In this document: positions 16,961-26,087 of the stretch, one piece after another
Numbering within the stretch: position 1 is the first letter of the stretch
Layout: every line of letters starts with the position of its first letter
Origin: Agrobacterium tumefaciens
GTDB lineage: Bacteria > Pseudomonadota > Alphaproteobacteria > Rhizobiales > Rhizobiaceae
Assembly: GCA_025560025.1 (NCBI GenBank)
Contig: CP048485.1
Span: forward strand, 558,001-622,000
Direction: 5' to 3'
Length of the DNA: 64,000 nucleotides
Made by a program: the position numbers and the translations under genes
Notes under the pieces: generated by a model
Database searches by the model: none
What the model saw: the letters and a program-made list of their open reading frames with translations, nothing else
What the model was told of the DNA's origin: nothing

Positions 16961-19330
16961 ATGACATCAGATGTCACGCCGCTGACATTCCTGTCGCTGT
17001 TTCTGCCGTTTCTGGCAGCGCTCGCCGCGCCGGCGCTTGTGAAAAGGTTCGGTCACAATGCCGCGTGGATCCTGGCGCTTGCGCCGGGGCTGGCATTTGT
17101 CCATTTCGCCCTGATGCTGCCTGAAATCGCGGCGGGTGGCGTTATCACCGGCGGTTATGCCTGGGTTCCGAGCTTCAACCTCAGCTTTTCCTGGTTCATC
17201 GACGGCCTGTCGCTGACATTTGCCCTTCTCATCACCGGCATCGGCCTGCTGATCGTGCTTTACGCCGGCGGTTACATGAAGGGACATCCACAGCAGGGCC
17301 GTTTCCTGTCTTTCCTGCTCCTGTTCATGGGGGCGATGCTTGGCGTCGTCGTCTCCGACAGCCTGCTGATGCTGTTCGTTTTCTGGGAACTGACCTCCAT
17401 CACCTCCTTCCTGCTGATCGGTTTTGACCATGAGCGCGCGGCCTCGCGCCGCGCTGCGCTGCAGGCGCTGGTGGTGACGGGCGGCGGCGGTCTGCTGCTG
17501 CTCGCCGGGCTGATTTTCATCTGGGACATCAGCGGCATGACGCAATTGTCCATGCTGGTGCGCGGCGGCGACATATTGCGCGACAGCCCGTTTTATCTCG
17601 CCGCGCTGCTTCTGGTTCTTGGCGGCGCCTTTACCAAATCGGCGCAGTTTCCCTTCCATTTCTGGCTGCCCAACGCCATGGAAGCGCCGACACCTGTTTC
17701 CGCCTATCTGCATTCGGCAACCATGGTGAAGGCCGGCGTCTATCTTTTGATGCGTCTCAATCCGGTTCTCGGCGATACCGCCGCCTGGCAGATATTGCTG
17801 CCCTTCTTCGGTGGCCTGACCATGCTGACGGGCGCGCTGCTTGCCGTGCGCCAGACCGACCTGAAGCTGATGCTGGCTTATACCACGGTCTCATCGCTCG
17901 GCCTGCTGGTCATGCTCACCGGCTTCGGCTCGGATCATGCCATTGAGGCGGCGGTGCTTTATCTGGTGGCGCATTCGCTGTTCAAGGGCGCGCTGTTCAT
18001 GGTCGCCGGCATCATCGACCATGAGACCGGCACCCGCGACGTGACGAAGCTCGGCGGCCTGCGAAAAGCCATGCCGATCACCTTTGCGGCAGCGCTGGCG
18101 GCTGCGATTTCCATGGCCGGCCTGCCACCCTTCTTCGGTTTTCTCGCCAAGGAAGAGATTTATTATGCGCTGGCGCATGGCAATCCGCGCGCCGTGCTGT
18201 TCACCGGCATCGCCATTCTCGGCAATGCGCTGATGTTTGCCGTGGCCTTCGCCGTGGCGCTGAAACCGTTCCTCGGCAAGCCGTTGAAAACCTCGAAACA
18301 TGCCCATGAGGGGCCGCTTCTGCTCTGGCTCGGCCCGGCGCTGCTGGCGGTGAAGGGGCTGACCATCGCTCTCTTCTCCGGTATCGCGCATTTCTATATT
18401 TCGACGCCCATGGCAAGCGCGGTCGCGGGTGAGGCCCGCCCGGTGGAAATCTCGCTCATTCCCCATATCGGCGTGCCGCTCGGCCTGTCGCTGCTGACGA
18501 TCGCGCTCGGCATCGTCCTCTATACGCGGCTTGTCGCCCTTCGCAGTCTGATGGACCGCACGTTCAGGGCGCTGGGGGCGGGGCCGGACAGGGGGTTCGA
18601 TGTCTTCATCGAAGCGCTGGTGAAAATCTCGTTCCATGTGGCGAGGCTCATCCAGCCCGGCAGGCTGGAATTTTATGTCACCGCCACTTTCGCCGTCATC
18701 GCCGCCGTGCTGCTGGCGCCACTATTTCTTTATGGCGAGCTTCCGTCAGTACCGGCATGGCCGCACGATGTTCAGATCCATGAGCTGACCTTCATCGCCA
18801 TCGCCGTGGCAGGCCTCATGGCGGTGCTGACCGCCTCCAGCCGGCTCACCGCCATCATTGCGCTCGGCATTCAGGGTTTTGCCGTGGCGGTCATCTTCCT
18901 GCTGTTCGGCGCGCCGGATCTTTCCTTCACGCAGTTCATGGTCGAGACGCTGTCGGTGGTCATCCTGACGCTGGTGATGACGCGGCTTCGACTGTCGCCG
19001 TCGGATCATCGCGGCCTTGGCCAGAAGCTGCTGGACAGCACCATCGCCATTGCCTGCGGAACCGGCTTCGCTTTGTTCCTGATGCGGGCGACGGAGGCGA
19101 GTTTCGACAATCGTCTGACCGATTTCTACAACACCTATTCCAAGGTCATCGCCCACGGCGCCAATGTCGTGAACGTCATCATCGTCGATTTCCGCGGCAC
19201 GGATACGCTCGGCGAAATCGCTGTCGTGATGATCACGGGTCTCGCCATTCTCGCGCTCATCCGCATTCGCCCGGCCGCCGCCGTCAAGGGACCTGCCAAG
19301 ACCGCTAAGAAGAAGGGAGCGCGGGCATGA
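16961..19330 (+). CDS. mrpA: Mrp/Mnh cation:proton antiporter subunit A
   Basis: 789-residue membrane protein and largest subunit of the Mrp complex (also called Mnh or Pha), which exchanges Na+ or K+ for protons. It contains the proton-pumping NuoL/ND5-like domain (for example [18 protein letters not shown], the Lys/His-containing [37 protein letters not shown]) and a C-terminal extension with the extra MrpA/B-like helices ([17 protein letters not shown]). GGGAGATG precedes the ATG. First gene of a tightly overlapping seven-gene operon. Confidence 0.96.
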   Translation: MTSDVTPLTFLSLFLPFLAALAAPALVKRFGHNAAWILALAPGLAFVHFALMLPEIAAGGVITGGYAWVPSFNLSFSWFIDGLSLTFALLITGIGLLIVLYAGGYMKGHPQQGRFLSFLLLFMGAMLGVVVSDSLLMLFVFWELTSITSFLLIGFDHERAASRRAALQALVVTGGGGLLLLAGLIFIWDISGMTQLSMLVRGGDILRDSPFYLAALLLVLGGAFTKSAQFPFHFWLPNAMEAPTPVSAYLHSATMVKAGVYLLMRLNPVLGDTAAWQILLPFFGGLTMLTGALLAVRQTDLKLMLAYTTVSSLGLLVMLTGFGSDHAIEAAVLYLVAHSLFKGALFMVAGIIDHETGTRDVTKLGGLRKAMPITFAAALAAAISMAGLPPFFGFLAKEEIYYALAHGNPRAVLFTGIAILGNALMFAVAFAVALKPFLGKPLKTSKHAHEGPLLLWLGPALLAVKGLTIALFSGIAHFYISTPMASAVAGEARPVEISLIPHIGVPLGLSLLTIALGIVLYTRLVALRSLMDRTFRALGAGPDRGFDVFIEALVKISFHVARLIQPGRLEFYVTATFAVIAAVLLAPLFLYGELPSVPAWPHDVQIHELTFIAIAVAGLMAVLTASSRLTAIIALGIQGFAVAVIFLLFGAPDLSFTQFMVETLSVVILTLVMTRLRLSPSDHRGLGQKLLDSTIAIACGTGFALFLMRATEASFDNRLTDFYNTYSKVIAHGANVVNVIIVDFRGTDTLGEIAVVMITGLAILALIRIRPAAAVKGPAKTAKKKGARA

Positions 19331-19746
19331 ACACGCTTATCCTGCGCACCGTCGCCCCCGTCGTCACCAGCCTCATGGTGCTGTTTTCCATTTTCGTGCT
19401 GCTGCGCGGCCATAACGAACCGGGCGGCGGGTTCATCGGCGGGCTGATTGCGGTCTCGGCGCTGGCAATCTATGGCATCGCTTATGGTGTGGCGGCAGTC
19501 CGCCGCGCCATCGTGTTTCATCCGCTCTCCATTGCCGGGGCAGGGCTGCTGATGGCGATGCTGTCCGGCATCGTGTCGATTGCCGCAGGCGTGCCCTTCA
19601 TGACCGGGCTCTGGGTCTATCCAAGCCTGTTCGGCGTCGAGTTGCCGCTCTCCACCGTCATGTCCTTCGATATCGGCGTCTACCTCGTCGTGGTCGGCGC
19701 CATCACCTCCATTGCCTTGGCACTGGAAGAAAGGGAAAGCGACTGA
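19327..19746 (+). CDS. mrpB: Mrp/Mnh antiporter subunit B
   Basis: 139 residues, four membrane segments, with the MnhB-domain motif [20 protein letters not shown]. Its start overlaps the end of mrpA by four bases (ATGA), indicating translational coupling. As a separate gene it shows this is a group-1 seven-gene Mrp system, not the six-gene form with A and B fused. Confidence 0.95.
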   Translation: MNTLILRTVAPVVTSLMVLFSIFVLLRGHNEPGGGFIGGLIAVSALAIYGIAYGVAAVRRAIVFHPLSIAGAGLLMAMLSGIVSIAAGVPFMTGLWVYPSLFGVELPLSTVMSFDIGVYLVVVGAITSIALALEERESD

Positions 19747-20123
19747 TGGAAGCGGTTTTCTCCATTCTCGTCGGCATCTTCTTTTCGGTGGCGATCTATC
19801 TCATGCTGTCGCGCCACAGCATCCGTATGCTGCTGGGCATCGCCATTCTCGGCAATGCGGTCAATCTTTTGCTGTTTACGGCGGGCCGGTTGACGCGTGA
19901 AGTGCCGCCGATCATTCCGGCCGGCATGGACACGCTGCCGGCGGGCGCCGCCAATCCACTGCCGCAGGCGCTGATCCTGACGGCAATCGTCATTTCCTTT
20001 TCCTTCTTCTGTTTTCTTCTGGTGCTGACCTGGCGCGCGTTCCAGGAATTGCAGACCGACGACACCGACGAAATGCGTACCGCAGAACCCGCAGGCGAGC
20101 CTTTGCCGCCGCTCGGTTATTGA
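19746..20123 (+). CDS. mrpC: Mrp/Mnh antiporter subunit C
   Basis: 125 residues, NuoK-like, three membrane helices: [36 protein letters not shown], then ALILTAIVISFSFFCFLLVL. Overlaps mrpB by one base (TGATG). The NuoK-like fold forms part of the ion path between the A and D modules. Confidence 0.95.
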   Translation: MEAVFSILVGIFFSVAIYLMLSRHSIRMLLGIAILGNAVNLLLFTAGRLTREVPPIIPAGMDTLPAGAANPLPQALILTAIVISFSFFCFLLVLTWRAFQELQTDDTDEMRTAEPAGEPLPPLGY

Positions 20124-20145
20124 GCGGGGCGAGGCGTAGACACAC

Positions 20146-21723
20146 ATGGCTTCATCCACCACATCAGCAGTTTCCGATCTTTCCGCAGCGCTCGTTGTCG
20201 CTCCCGTACCGCTGTCCGACTGGCTGATCATCCTCCCGGTCGCGCTGTGCATCGGCGCAGGCGCAATCCTGATGATGATGCGCCACGCCATCCGCCGGCA
20301 TGCGGCAATTGCCATCACGGCGCTCGCCCTGCTGGTGATTCTCGATGCCGCCCTGTTGTGGAAGGTGGTGACGCAGGGACCGTTCACGATGGTCATGGGC
20401 CGCTGGCTGCCGCCCTTCGGCATCGCTTTCACCGCGGACCTCACCGGCGCTCTGCTGTCGCTTGCGGCGGCCATTGTGGCGCTTGCGGGCGCCATCCACG
20501 CCAGCGCCGATATTGACGCCAGCGGCAGGCGATATGGGTTTTATCCCTTCCTGATGCTGCTGATGGCGGGCGTCACCGGCGCGTTTCTCACCGGCGACCT
20601 CTTCAACCTCTATGTCTGGTTCGAGGTTCTGCTGATCTCCTCCTTCGGGCTGATCGTGCTCGGCTCGACGCGCGAGCAGATCGACGGCGCGCTGAAATAT
20701 GCCATTCTGAACCTCATCGGCACGACGCTGTTCCTGATCACGGTCGGTTATCTCTATGCCATCTTCGGCACGCTCAACATGGCCGACATCGCGCTGAAGA
20801 CGACCGACCTGCGCGGTACCGCGCCGCTGATGACGCTTGCCAGCCTCTTTACGCTTGCCTTCGCCATGAAAGCCGCGGCCTTTCCGGTGAATTTCTGGCT
20901 GCCCGCCTCCTATCACACGCCACGCATCGTCGTTTCCGCCCTGTTCGGTGGCTTGCTCACCAAGGTCGGCATCTATTCGCTGCTGCGCGTCATGGTCATG
21001 CTGTTTCCGGTGGAGCGTGAGGAACTCAGCATCGTCATCGCCATCTCTGCGGCGCTCACGATGGTGCTGGGCGCCATGGGAGCGCTCGCGCAGAACGATA
21101 TCCGCCGCATGCTCGGTTATGTCGTCATATCAGGTATCGGTTACATGATGGCCGGCATCGCCATCGGCACGCCCTCCGGCGTGTCAGGCGCGATCTTCTA
21201 CGCCTTGCACTCCATGGTGCTGATGACGGCGCTTTATCTCGCCGCAGGCCATGCCGCCCGCCTTGGCGGCAGCTTCAGCATGCGTGCGCTCAGTGGCCTT
21301 TACCGGCAGGCTCCATGGTTTTCGGCGCTGGCGCTGGCGCTGTTTTTCGCCGGCTCCGGCCTGCCGCCCTTTTCCGGTTTCTGGCCGAAGGCGGTGCTCG
21401 TCAAATCGGCGATCGATATCGGCGCATGGTGGCTCGCCGCTGCCATTCTTGCCTCCGGCTTCATTGCCACCATCGCCTTCGGGCGGGTCTTCCTTCTGTG
21501 CTTCTGGCGTCCGGTAACGGTCTCGCCCGGCCAGTCTCCCGCAGCACCCGTGTCGCCTCCGGCGGCACCGTCGCTCGTGCCGCTGGTGGGCCTCACCGCG
21601 CTGGTGGTGGTCTTTGGCCTGTTTCCGGAAAGCCTGCTCAATCTCAGCCAGCAGGCGGCGGCCGGGCTTGGTGATCCGCAGGCCTATATCCAGTCGGTCT
21701 TTTCCAGGGGGGGCAGACCATGA
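20146..21723 (+). CDS. mrpD: Mrp/Mnh antiporter subunit D
   Basis: 525 residues, NuoM/NuoN-like proton channel subunit with about 14 membrane helices. Hallmarks: YVWFEVLLISSFGLIVLG (Glu for proton transfer), FPVNFWLPASYHTPRIVVSALFGGLLTKVGIYSLLR (key Lys) and LAQNDIRRMLGYVVISGIGYM. It begins 22 bp after mrpC, the widest gap in the operon. Confidence 0.95.
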   Translation: MASSTTSAVSDLSAALVVAPVPLSDWLIILPVALCIGAGAILMMMRHAIRRHAAIAITALALLVILDAALLWKVVTQGPFTMVMGRWLPPFGIAFTADLTGALLSLAAAIVALAGAIHASADIDASGRRYGFYPFLMLLMAGVTGAFLTGDLFNLYVWFEVLLISSFGLIVLGSTREQIDGALKYAILNLIGTTLFLITVGYLYAIFGTLNMADIALKTTDLRGTAPLMTLASLFTLAFAMKAAAFPVNFWLPASYHTPRIVVSALFGGLLTKVGIYSLLRVMVMLFPVEREELSIVIAISAALTMVLGAMGALAQNDIRRMLGYVVISGIGYMMAGIAIGTPSGVSGAIFYALHSMVLMTALYLAAGHAARLGGSFSMRALSGLYRQAPWFSALALALFFAGSGLPPFSGFWPKAVLVKSAIDIGAWWLAAAILASGFIATIAFGRVFLLCFWRPVTVSPGQSPAAPVSPPAAPSLVPLVGLTALVVVFGLFPESLLNLSQQAAAGLGDPQAYIQSVFSRGGRP

Positions 21724-22199
21724 GCCTCTATATCGTGCAGCTGCTTTTTGTCGCCGTCTGGCTTGCCGTGAGCGGCAGCGTCTCGGTGGCGAATATTGTC
21801 TTCGCACTCATCGTTTCGACACTGGCGCTCGGCCTTATCCGCCACCAGCTTCCCGGCGGTGATAATCACTGGCTGCGTCTCACCCGGGTGCTGTCGCTCG
21901 TACTCCTGTTCTTCAAGGAGCTGGCGCTATCCGCCTGGAAGGTTGCGGTGCTGGTGACGCGGCCGAAACTTGACGTCAAGCCCGGCATCTTCGCCTATCC
22001 GCTGACGGTGACCACGGATTTCCAGATCACATTGCTTGCCAACCTCATCACGCTGACCCCCGGCACGCTGTCGGTCGATGTCTCGGCCGACAGGAAAACG
22101 CTCTACGTCCACGCAATCGATTGCAGCGATATCGAAGCCACAAAGAACGACATCAGAAATGGCTTCGAAAAAAAGATCATGGAGGCGTTTCAGGGATGA
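21720..22199 (+). CDS. mrpE: Mrp/Mnh antiporter subunit E
   Basis: 159 residues: membrane helices at the N-terminus, then a cytoplasmic domain with PLTVTTDFQITLLANLITLTPGTLSVDVS, the family signature. Overlaps mrpD by four bases (ATGA). MrpE is needed for assembly and exchange. Confidence 0.95.
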   Translation: MSLYIVQLLFVAVWLAVSGSVSVANIVFALIVSTLALGLIRHQLPGGDNHWLRLTRVLSLVLLFFKELALSAWKVAVLVTRPKLDVKPGIFAYPLTVTTDFQITLLANLITLTPGTLSVDVSADRKTLYVHAIDCSDIEATKNDIRNGFEKKIMEAFQG

Positions 22200-22582
22200 C
22201 GCCGGAACTAATAGTTTCATTTGCAACTATACTTGCGTCGGTTGTACTGTCGGTCGCCTTTTTGCTGACAGTATATCGGGTTGTCGCAGGTCCGACCTTG
22301 CCGGACCGGATCGTTGCGCTCGACATGCTGGTCGGTATCGCCATCGGCTTCATCGCGGTCATCGCCATCCGCACCGGCTTCAACCTCTATGTCGATATTG
22401 CCATTGCACTCGGCCTCGTCGGCTTCCTGGCCACGGTCGCCTTTGCCCGTTTCGTGCTGTCGCGCGGGCCGGATGGCACGCGACGGTCGAAGGCGGTGCT
22501 GGATGGGGAGAAGGCATCGGAAGTTGTTGAAAAGCCAGTGAAATCAGGACGGAATTCCGAAAAGGGAAGGGGTGGGCGATGA
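22196..22582 (+). CDS. mrpF: Mrp/Mnh antiporter subunit F
   Basis: 128 residues with three helices; [21 protein letters not shown] is the subunit F signature, with an Asp proposed to take part in Na+ transport. The start overlaps mrpE by four bases. The last ~35 residues form a charged cytoplasmic tail longer than in many homologues. Confidence 0.93.
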   Translation: MTPELIVSFATILASVVLSVAFLLTVYRVVAGPTLPDRIVALDMLVGIAIGFIAVIAIRTGFNLYVDIAIALGLVGFLATVAFARFVLSRGPDGTRRSKAVLDGEKASEVVEKPVKSGRNSEKGRGGR

Positions 22583-22911
22583 TGGGCTGGATCGTGGCTA
22601 TTCTTGTTGCGGCGCTGACTGTCTCGGGAGCGGCGTTCTCGCTGATCGCGGCGATAGGGATCAATCGTCTGCCGGATGTTTATACCCGTATGCATGCGGC
22701 TTCAAAGGCGGGCACGGTCGGGTCGGGCCTGCTTCTTCTCGCTGTCGGCATTCACTCCATGGAAATATCGACCCTCGCCCGGGCGCTGGCCGGTTTCTTC
22801 TTTTTTGTCCTGACCGCGCCGGTCTCGGCACATCTTCTTGCAATGGCCGCGCACAAGGCAGGTTATCTACTGGATGTTAAATCGGTAGTTGATGACTTGA
22901 AGAAAATTTGA
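22579..22911 (+). CDS. mrpG: Mrp/Mnh antiporter subunit G
   Basis: 110 residues, three helices, with the signature [27 protein letters not shown] of MnhG. Overlaps mrpF by four bases. Last gene of the operon; a short hairpin follows within 10 bp. Confidence 0.95.
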   Translation: MMGWIVAILVAALTVSGAAFSLIAAIGINRLPDVYTRMHAASKAGTVGSGLLLLAVGIHSMEISTLARALAGFFFFVLTAPVSAHLLAMAAHKAGYLLDVKSVVDDLKKI

Positions 22912-22920
22912 AGTTGAATT

Positions 22921-22948
22921 ACCCCCAAAATAACGGGGGTATCCATTT
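22921..22948 (+). terminator. Possible weak terminator after the mrp operon
   Basis: Six-base stem ACCCCC / GGGGGT with an 8-base loop, followed by ATCCATTTTTC. It sits 9 bp after the mrpG stop codon. The stem is short, so termination may be partial. Confidence 0.4.
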
Positions 22949-23344
22949 TTCATTACTACTTGGCATAGTATTTTATCACCCGTGATTTTTTGTATTGGAA
23001 TTAGACTGTTTTGAACTGAAAAATTCACAATAGGAATTTGACTTTTGCTGTTTTGCTGTTATCCCAATTAAGTGTAAAGTTGCTAATCGCGATTTGCATC
23101 TAGCCTCTTCATAGTCGGCATAGGCATTTTATTAATGTCTAATCTATGGCCCATCGGGCCATTGCTGCCCATGTCGCGGGCCGTAAGTTGAATCTCGGAT
23201 CAATTCGTTTCCGGTTTTCGCTTGAAATCTAGGGGTAGATTTCATGTTGGTTTCAACAGGGCGAAGGTGGGGCACCGGGTAACTTCACATCGCTCGATGC
23301 GGCGTTCGCCCGCGTCTGGGGATCAATAAACAGGAGATACTTAA
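22949..23344. promoter_or_regulatory. AT-rich leader and promoter region of ros
   Basis: About 400 bp before ros without a gene. 22950-23110 is AT-rich, as expected for a target of H-NS-like MucR/Ros proteins, which repress their own genes. A plausible promoter is TTGCTG (23053-23058), 16 bases, TAAAGT (23075-23080); TTTTGCTG occurs twice in tandem just there. That leaves a leader of ~250 bases. I do not see a canonical ros box. Confidence 0.35.
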
Positions 23345-23773
23345 ATGACGGAAACTGCATACGGTAACGCCCAGGATCTGCTGGTCGAACTGACGGCGGA
23401 TATTGTGGCTGCCTATGTTAGCAACCACGTCGTTCCGGTAACAGAGCTTCCCGGCCTTATTTCGGATGTTCACACGGCACTCAGCGGAACATCGGCACCG
23501 GCATCGGTGGCGGTCAATGTTGAGAAGCAGAAACCTGCCGTCTCCGTTCGCAAATCTGTACAGGACGATCACATCGTCTGTTTGGAATGCGGCGGCTCGT
23601 TCAAGTCGCTCAAGCGCCACCTGACGACGCATCACAGCATGACGCCGGAAGAATACCGCGAAAAATGGGACCTGCCGGTCGACTATCCCATGGTTGCGCC
23701 CGCCTATGCCGAAGCCCGTTCGCGGCTTGCCAAGGAAATGGGTCTCGGCCAGCGCCGCAAGGCCAGCCGCTGA
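23345..23773 (+). CDS. ros: Ros/MucR zinc-finger transcriptional repressor
   Basis: 142 residues and, as far as I recall, nearly identical to Agrobacterium Ros. The single prokaryotic zinc finger uses C79, C82, H92 and H97, the Ros coordination set, within [20 protein letters not shown]. The N-terminal part (1-55) drives oligomer formation in this family. Ros represses virC/virD and affects exopolysaccharide and its own gene. AGGAGATACTTAA precedes the ATG. Next on the same strand is the gafYZ-like pair. Confidence 0.97.
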
Positions 23774-23797
23774 TTTTTCTAAGGCGGACCGGCCACC

Positions 23798-23917
23798 TCT
23801 TCTCCCCGCCGGGGAGACGGTGGCCCGAAGGGTCGGATGAGGGGGGCAATGCCAGCGATAAATCGCACGCTTGCCCTCCTTATCCCGCTGCCGCGACCTT
23901 CTCCCCGGCGGGGAAAC
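23798..23917. repeat. Palindromic intergenic element, family C, copy 2
   Basis: Left hairpin TTCTCCCCGCCGGGGAGA, GGCCCGAAGGGTCGGATGAG, spacer, then TTCTCCCCGGCGGGGAAA. The right arm has two changes that weaken its hairpin. It lies 25 bp after the ros stop codon. Confidence 0.85.
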
Positions 23918-23924
23918 GGCGGCA

Positions 23925-24050
23925 AACGAAACGCGGTCGTTCCATATGCAGCCTTGAAACCAGGCGTGGCCTCAAAGGCCCTGACGCGCGGGAAGTAGCT
24001 GCTCCCTTCATGAAAATGTCCCAGCCGGTCCTTTGACCGGCTTTTTTATT
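23925..24050 (+). ncRNA. Candidate small RNA or long 3' UTR of ros
   Basis: About 125 bp between a family C element and a strong intrinsic terminator, with no coding potential. It contains stem-forming GGCGTGGCCTCAAAGGCC and an unpaired pyrimidine-rich stretch (GCTCCCTTCA) before the terminator, a layout common in trans-acting sRNAs. No start site can be proven from sequence, so it could be the 3' end of the ros transcript. Confidence 0.25.
24023..24050 (+). terminator. Strong rho-independent terminator
   Basis: Perfect 8-bp stem AGCCGGTC / GACCGGCT with a CTTT loop, followed by TTTTTATT. It ends transcription from the ros side 160 bp before the gafY-like gene, so that gene probably has its own promoter in 24051-24205. 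Confidence 0.85.
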
Positions 24051-24211
24051 GCCGCGCTTTTTGTCGATAGAGGAAAAAAATCCTTGATCGGAGCCGGCTC
24101 TTTCTCAAAAATAAAGCGAAATCAATCTCGTATTTTTCCCCGTCAAATTTGCACTTCCCCATAATCATTTCCGGGTGTATGAATTAATTCCTATTCGTAA
24201 AGGAGTTGCAT

Positions 24212-24634
24212 ATGCCGTCGGATATCTCGTCTTTGCCTCCCCCAGCGCTGCCCCACCCAAAGGCAGCTGATCGCCATCTTCGCAACTGGTCGCCTGCGGC
24301 CGGGCGTGATGAGATTTCGCGCATCTGCCGGCTGGTTCGCCAGCTGACAGGCGAAATGGTCCAGCTGATCGGCGATCGCCTGGCTGCTCGCCGCGACAGG
24401 CGGCGCAGCGAATGCCATATTCGCCAGATAGCCATGTATGTGTGCCATGTGCAGCTTGGCATTCCCATGTCGGATATCGGCGTCTGTTTCGGCAGGGACA
24501 GAACGACGGTGGGCCATGCCTGCCAGGTGGTGGAGGACCGGCGCGACGAACCGGCTTTCGACGAATTTGTCGCCACGCTCGAGCGGCTCGCCGGCAGCAT
24601 TTTCAGCGTGATGAGGGGTGGCCGCGATGAGTGA
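24212..24634 (+). CDS. gafY: Stand-alone DnaA-domain-IV-like DNA-binding protein; GafY-type GTA activator candidate
   Basis: 140 residues. AAGGAG sits seven bases before the ATG. Residues ~66-112 resemble the DNA-binding domain IV of DnaA: the basic segment RRSECHIRQIAMYVCH, then GIPMSDIGVCFGRDRTTVGHACQVVE, like the GRDHTTV signature. There is no AAA+ domain. Established background: Rhodobacter GafA carries a DnaA-like N-terminal domain, and Caulobacter GafY matches that half; both activate GTA genes. The next gene, overlapping by 8 bp, encodes the partner half. A role in GTA control is inferred. Confidence 0.75.
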   Translation: MPSDISSLPPPALPHPKAADRHLRNWSPAAGRDEISRICRLVRQLTGEMVQLIGDRLAARRDRRRSECHIRQIAMYVCHVQLGIPMSDIGVCFGRDRTTVGHACQVVEDRRDEPAFDEFVATLERLAGSIFSVMRGGRDE

Positions 24635-25472
24635 GGCGAAAACCGCGCCCGCCGCCGGCCGCAATCCTGTCCTCCTGCGATTATTGCGTTTTATCGCGGC
24701 GGGCACGGCTGAGATTTCGCAGGATGGCGGCGATATGGTCTTGCGGCGACCCGCGGCTGGAAAGGAGCGGGCATCGCGGTTTCCGATTGGAATCGTCCGG
24801 TTTGCCGTCTCCTCCGGGCTGGTCGACAGGCAGGGAAATACGCTTTCCGCCGCACCGCCGCTTGCCGCCTATCTGAAACGTGCGATCGCAAAGGATCGCG
24901 ACGAGATTTTTCATGAGCAGCACCGGGACGTGCAGGCTGTGGTGGTGGATGTCGGTGAAGGCAGGCAGTCGGCTCGGCGCAACCTCAATACGTCTCCACT
25001 GACCGGCCTTTCGCGCCTCAAGGAGCGCGACGGCTCGGCCTTTTTTACCGGCGATGCCTTGCAGGCCGGCGAACGTCTCGCCGCCGATTTTCACCGGGCG
25101 CATCTCAACCCCAGGGTCACGGCGACATGGGAGCCGAGAATTGCGAGCCGCACCAAGGGGGAGGCGGGTGGCGCGCTCGATCTTACCGAGGCGGCGATGG
25201 CGGCACGAACACGGTTTTCCCACGCCGCCGACGCGATGGGGCCTGAATTGTCCGGCGTCGCCATCGATATTTGCTGTTTCGAAAAGGGGCTGGAAACGGT
25301 GGAGCGGGAGCGGCAATGGCCGGCGCGTTCGGCAAAACTCATGTTGCGTGCAGCCCTGCTGTCGCTTGCCCGGCATTATGCGCCCCGGCCGCAGGGCACC
25401 AGAAGGACAAGCCACCATTGGGGCGATGAGGATTATCGCCCTTCGATGACGGCAATGGTGGTGACGGGGTGA
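24627..25472 (+). CDS. gafZ: DUF6456 protein; GafZ-type GTA activator candidate
   Basis: 281 residues, overlapping the previous gene (ATGAGTGA). The N-terminal ~120 residues contain a winged-helix-like part (SRFPIGIVRFAVSSGLVDRQG). The C-terminal half starts NTSPLTGLSRLKERDGSAFF and includes AGERLAADFHRAHL and WPARSAKLMLRAALLSLARHY, the DUF6456 pattern. Caulobacter GafZ and the C-terminal half of Rhodobacter GafA have this domain; GafZ is reported to bind RNA polymerase and act in antitermination on the GTA operon. Function here is inferred from architecture and gene order. Confidence 0.75.
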   Translation: MSEAKTAPAAGRNPVLLRLLRFIAAGTAEISQDGGDMVLRRPAAGKERASRFPIGIVRFAVSSGLVDRQGNTLSAAPPLAAYLKRAIAKDRDEIFHEQHRDVQAVVVDVGEGRQSARRNLNTSPLTGLSRLKERDGSAFFTGDALQAGERLAADFHRAHLNPRVTATWEPRIASRTKGEAGGALDLTEAAMAARTRFSHAADAMGPELSGVAIDICCFEKGLETVERERQWPARSAKLMLRAALLSLARHYAPRPQGTRRTSHHWGDEDYRPSMTAMVVTG

Positions 25473-25476
25473 GGGG

Positions 25477-25893
25477 TCAGGCGGCGAGCAGCCGGGCTTC
25501 CTCGCGTATACGCTTGACCATGGAGCGTAGACCGTTTGCCCGCTGCGCGGAGAGATGCTCCACCAGCCCGATTTTGTCGAATACCTCGATGGCGTCGAGG
25601 CCGGCGATCTCGGAGGCCTTCTTGCCGGAATAGACGGCAAGAACAATCGCGACGAGGCCGCGCACGATATGCGCGTCGGAATCGCCTTCGAAACTCATCA
25701 GCGGGTCTTCCGCGCCATCGCTGTGACTGACGAGCCAGACCTGACTTGCGCAGCCCTGCACCTTGTTTTCGGCGGTACGCTTGTCTTCCGGCAGATCGGG
25801 CAGCGCCTTGCCGAGTTCGATGACATAACGATAGCGATCCTCCCAGTCGTCAAGGAAGGCGAAATCGTCAAGGATCGTGTCGAGAGAGGCCAT
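25477..25893 (-). CDS. sufE: SufE family cysteine desulfuration protein
   Basis: 138 residues. The sulfur-accepting Cys is C48 in NKVQGCASQVWL. SufE takes persulfide sulfur from the SufS desulfurase for Fe-S cluster assembly in the cytoplasm. The ATG at 25893 matches the family's N-terminus (LDTILDDFAFLDDWEDRYRYVIELG). Convergent with the gafZ-like gene, 4 bp apart. The rest of the suf operon is not in the window. Confidence 0.95.
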   Translation of the reverse strand: MASLDTILDDFAFLDDWEDRYRYVIELGKALPDLPEDKRTAENKVQGCASQVWLVSHSDGAEDPLMSFEGDSDAHIVRGLVAIVLAVYSGKKASEIAGLDAIEVFDKIGLVEHLSAQRANGLRSMVKRIREEARLLAA

Positions 25894-25969
25894 TTGCGCG
25901 CCGTATCGTCCGTTATTGCATGTCTTTGCTACGATATAGGGGAAGTGCGGACGGTTTTGAACCATGGAT

Positions 25970-26005
25970 AAAGAAAAAGCCCACGGAAAACGGGTTTCCG
26001 TGGGC
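25970..26005 (-). terminator. Intrinsic terminator of the DUF5330 gene
   Basis: 11-bp perfect stem GCCCACGGAAA / TTTCCGTGGGC (25979-26005, 5-base loop). Read on the minus strand it is followed by TTTTTCTTT. It separates the DUF5330 gene from sufE. Confidence 0.85.
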
Positions 26006-26087
26006 AAGTCAGGCAGGCAGTCACGCAGACGGACATATCCGGCTGCAAGATCAGGGCGGCGCGGCGATACGCGGCCGCGCAAAAATA

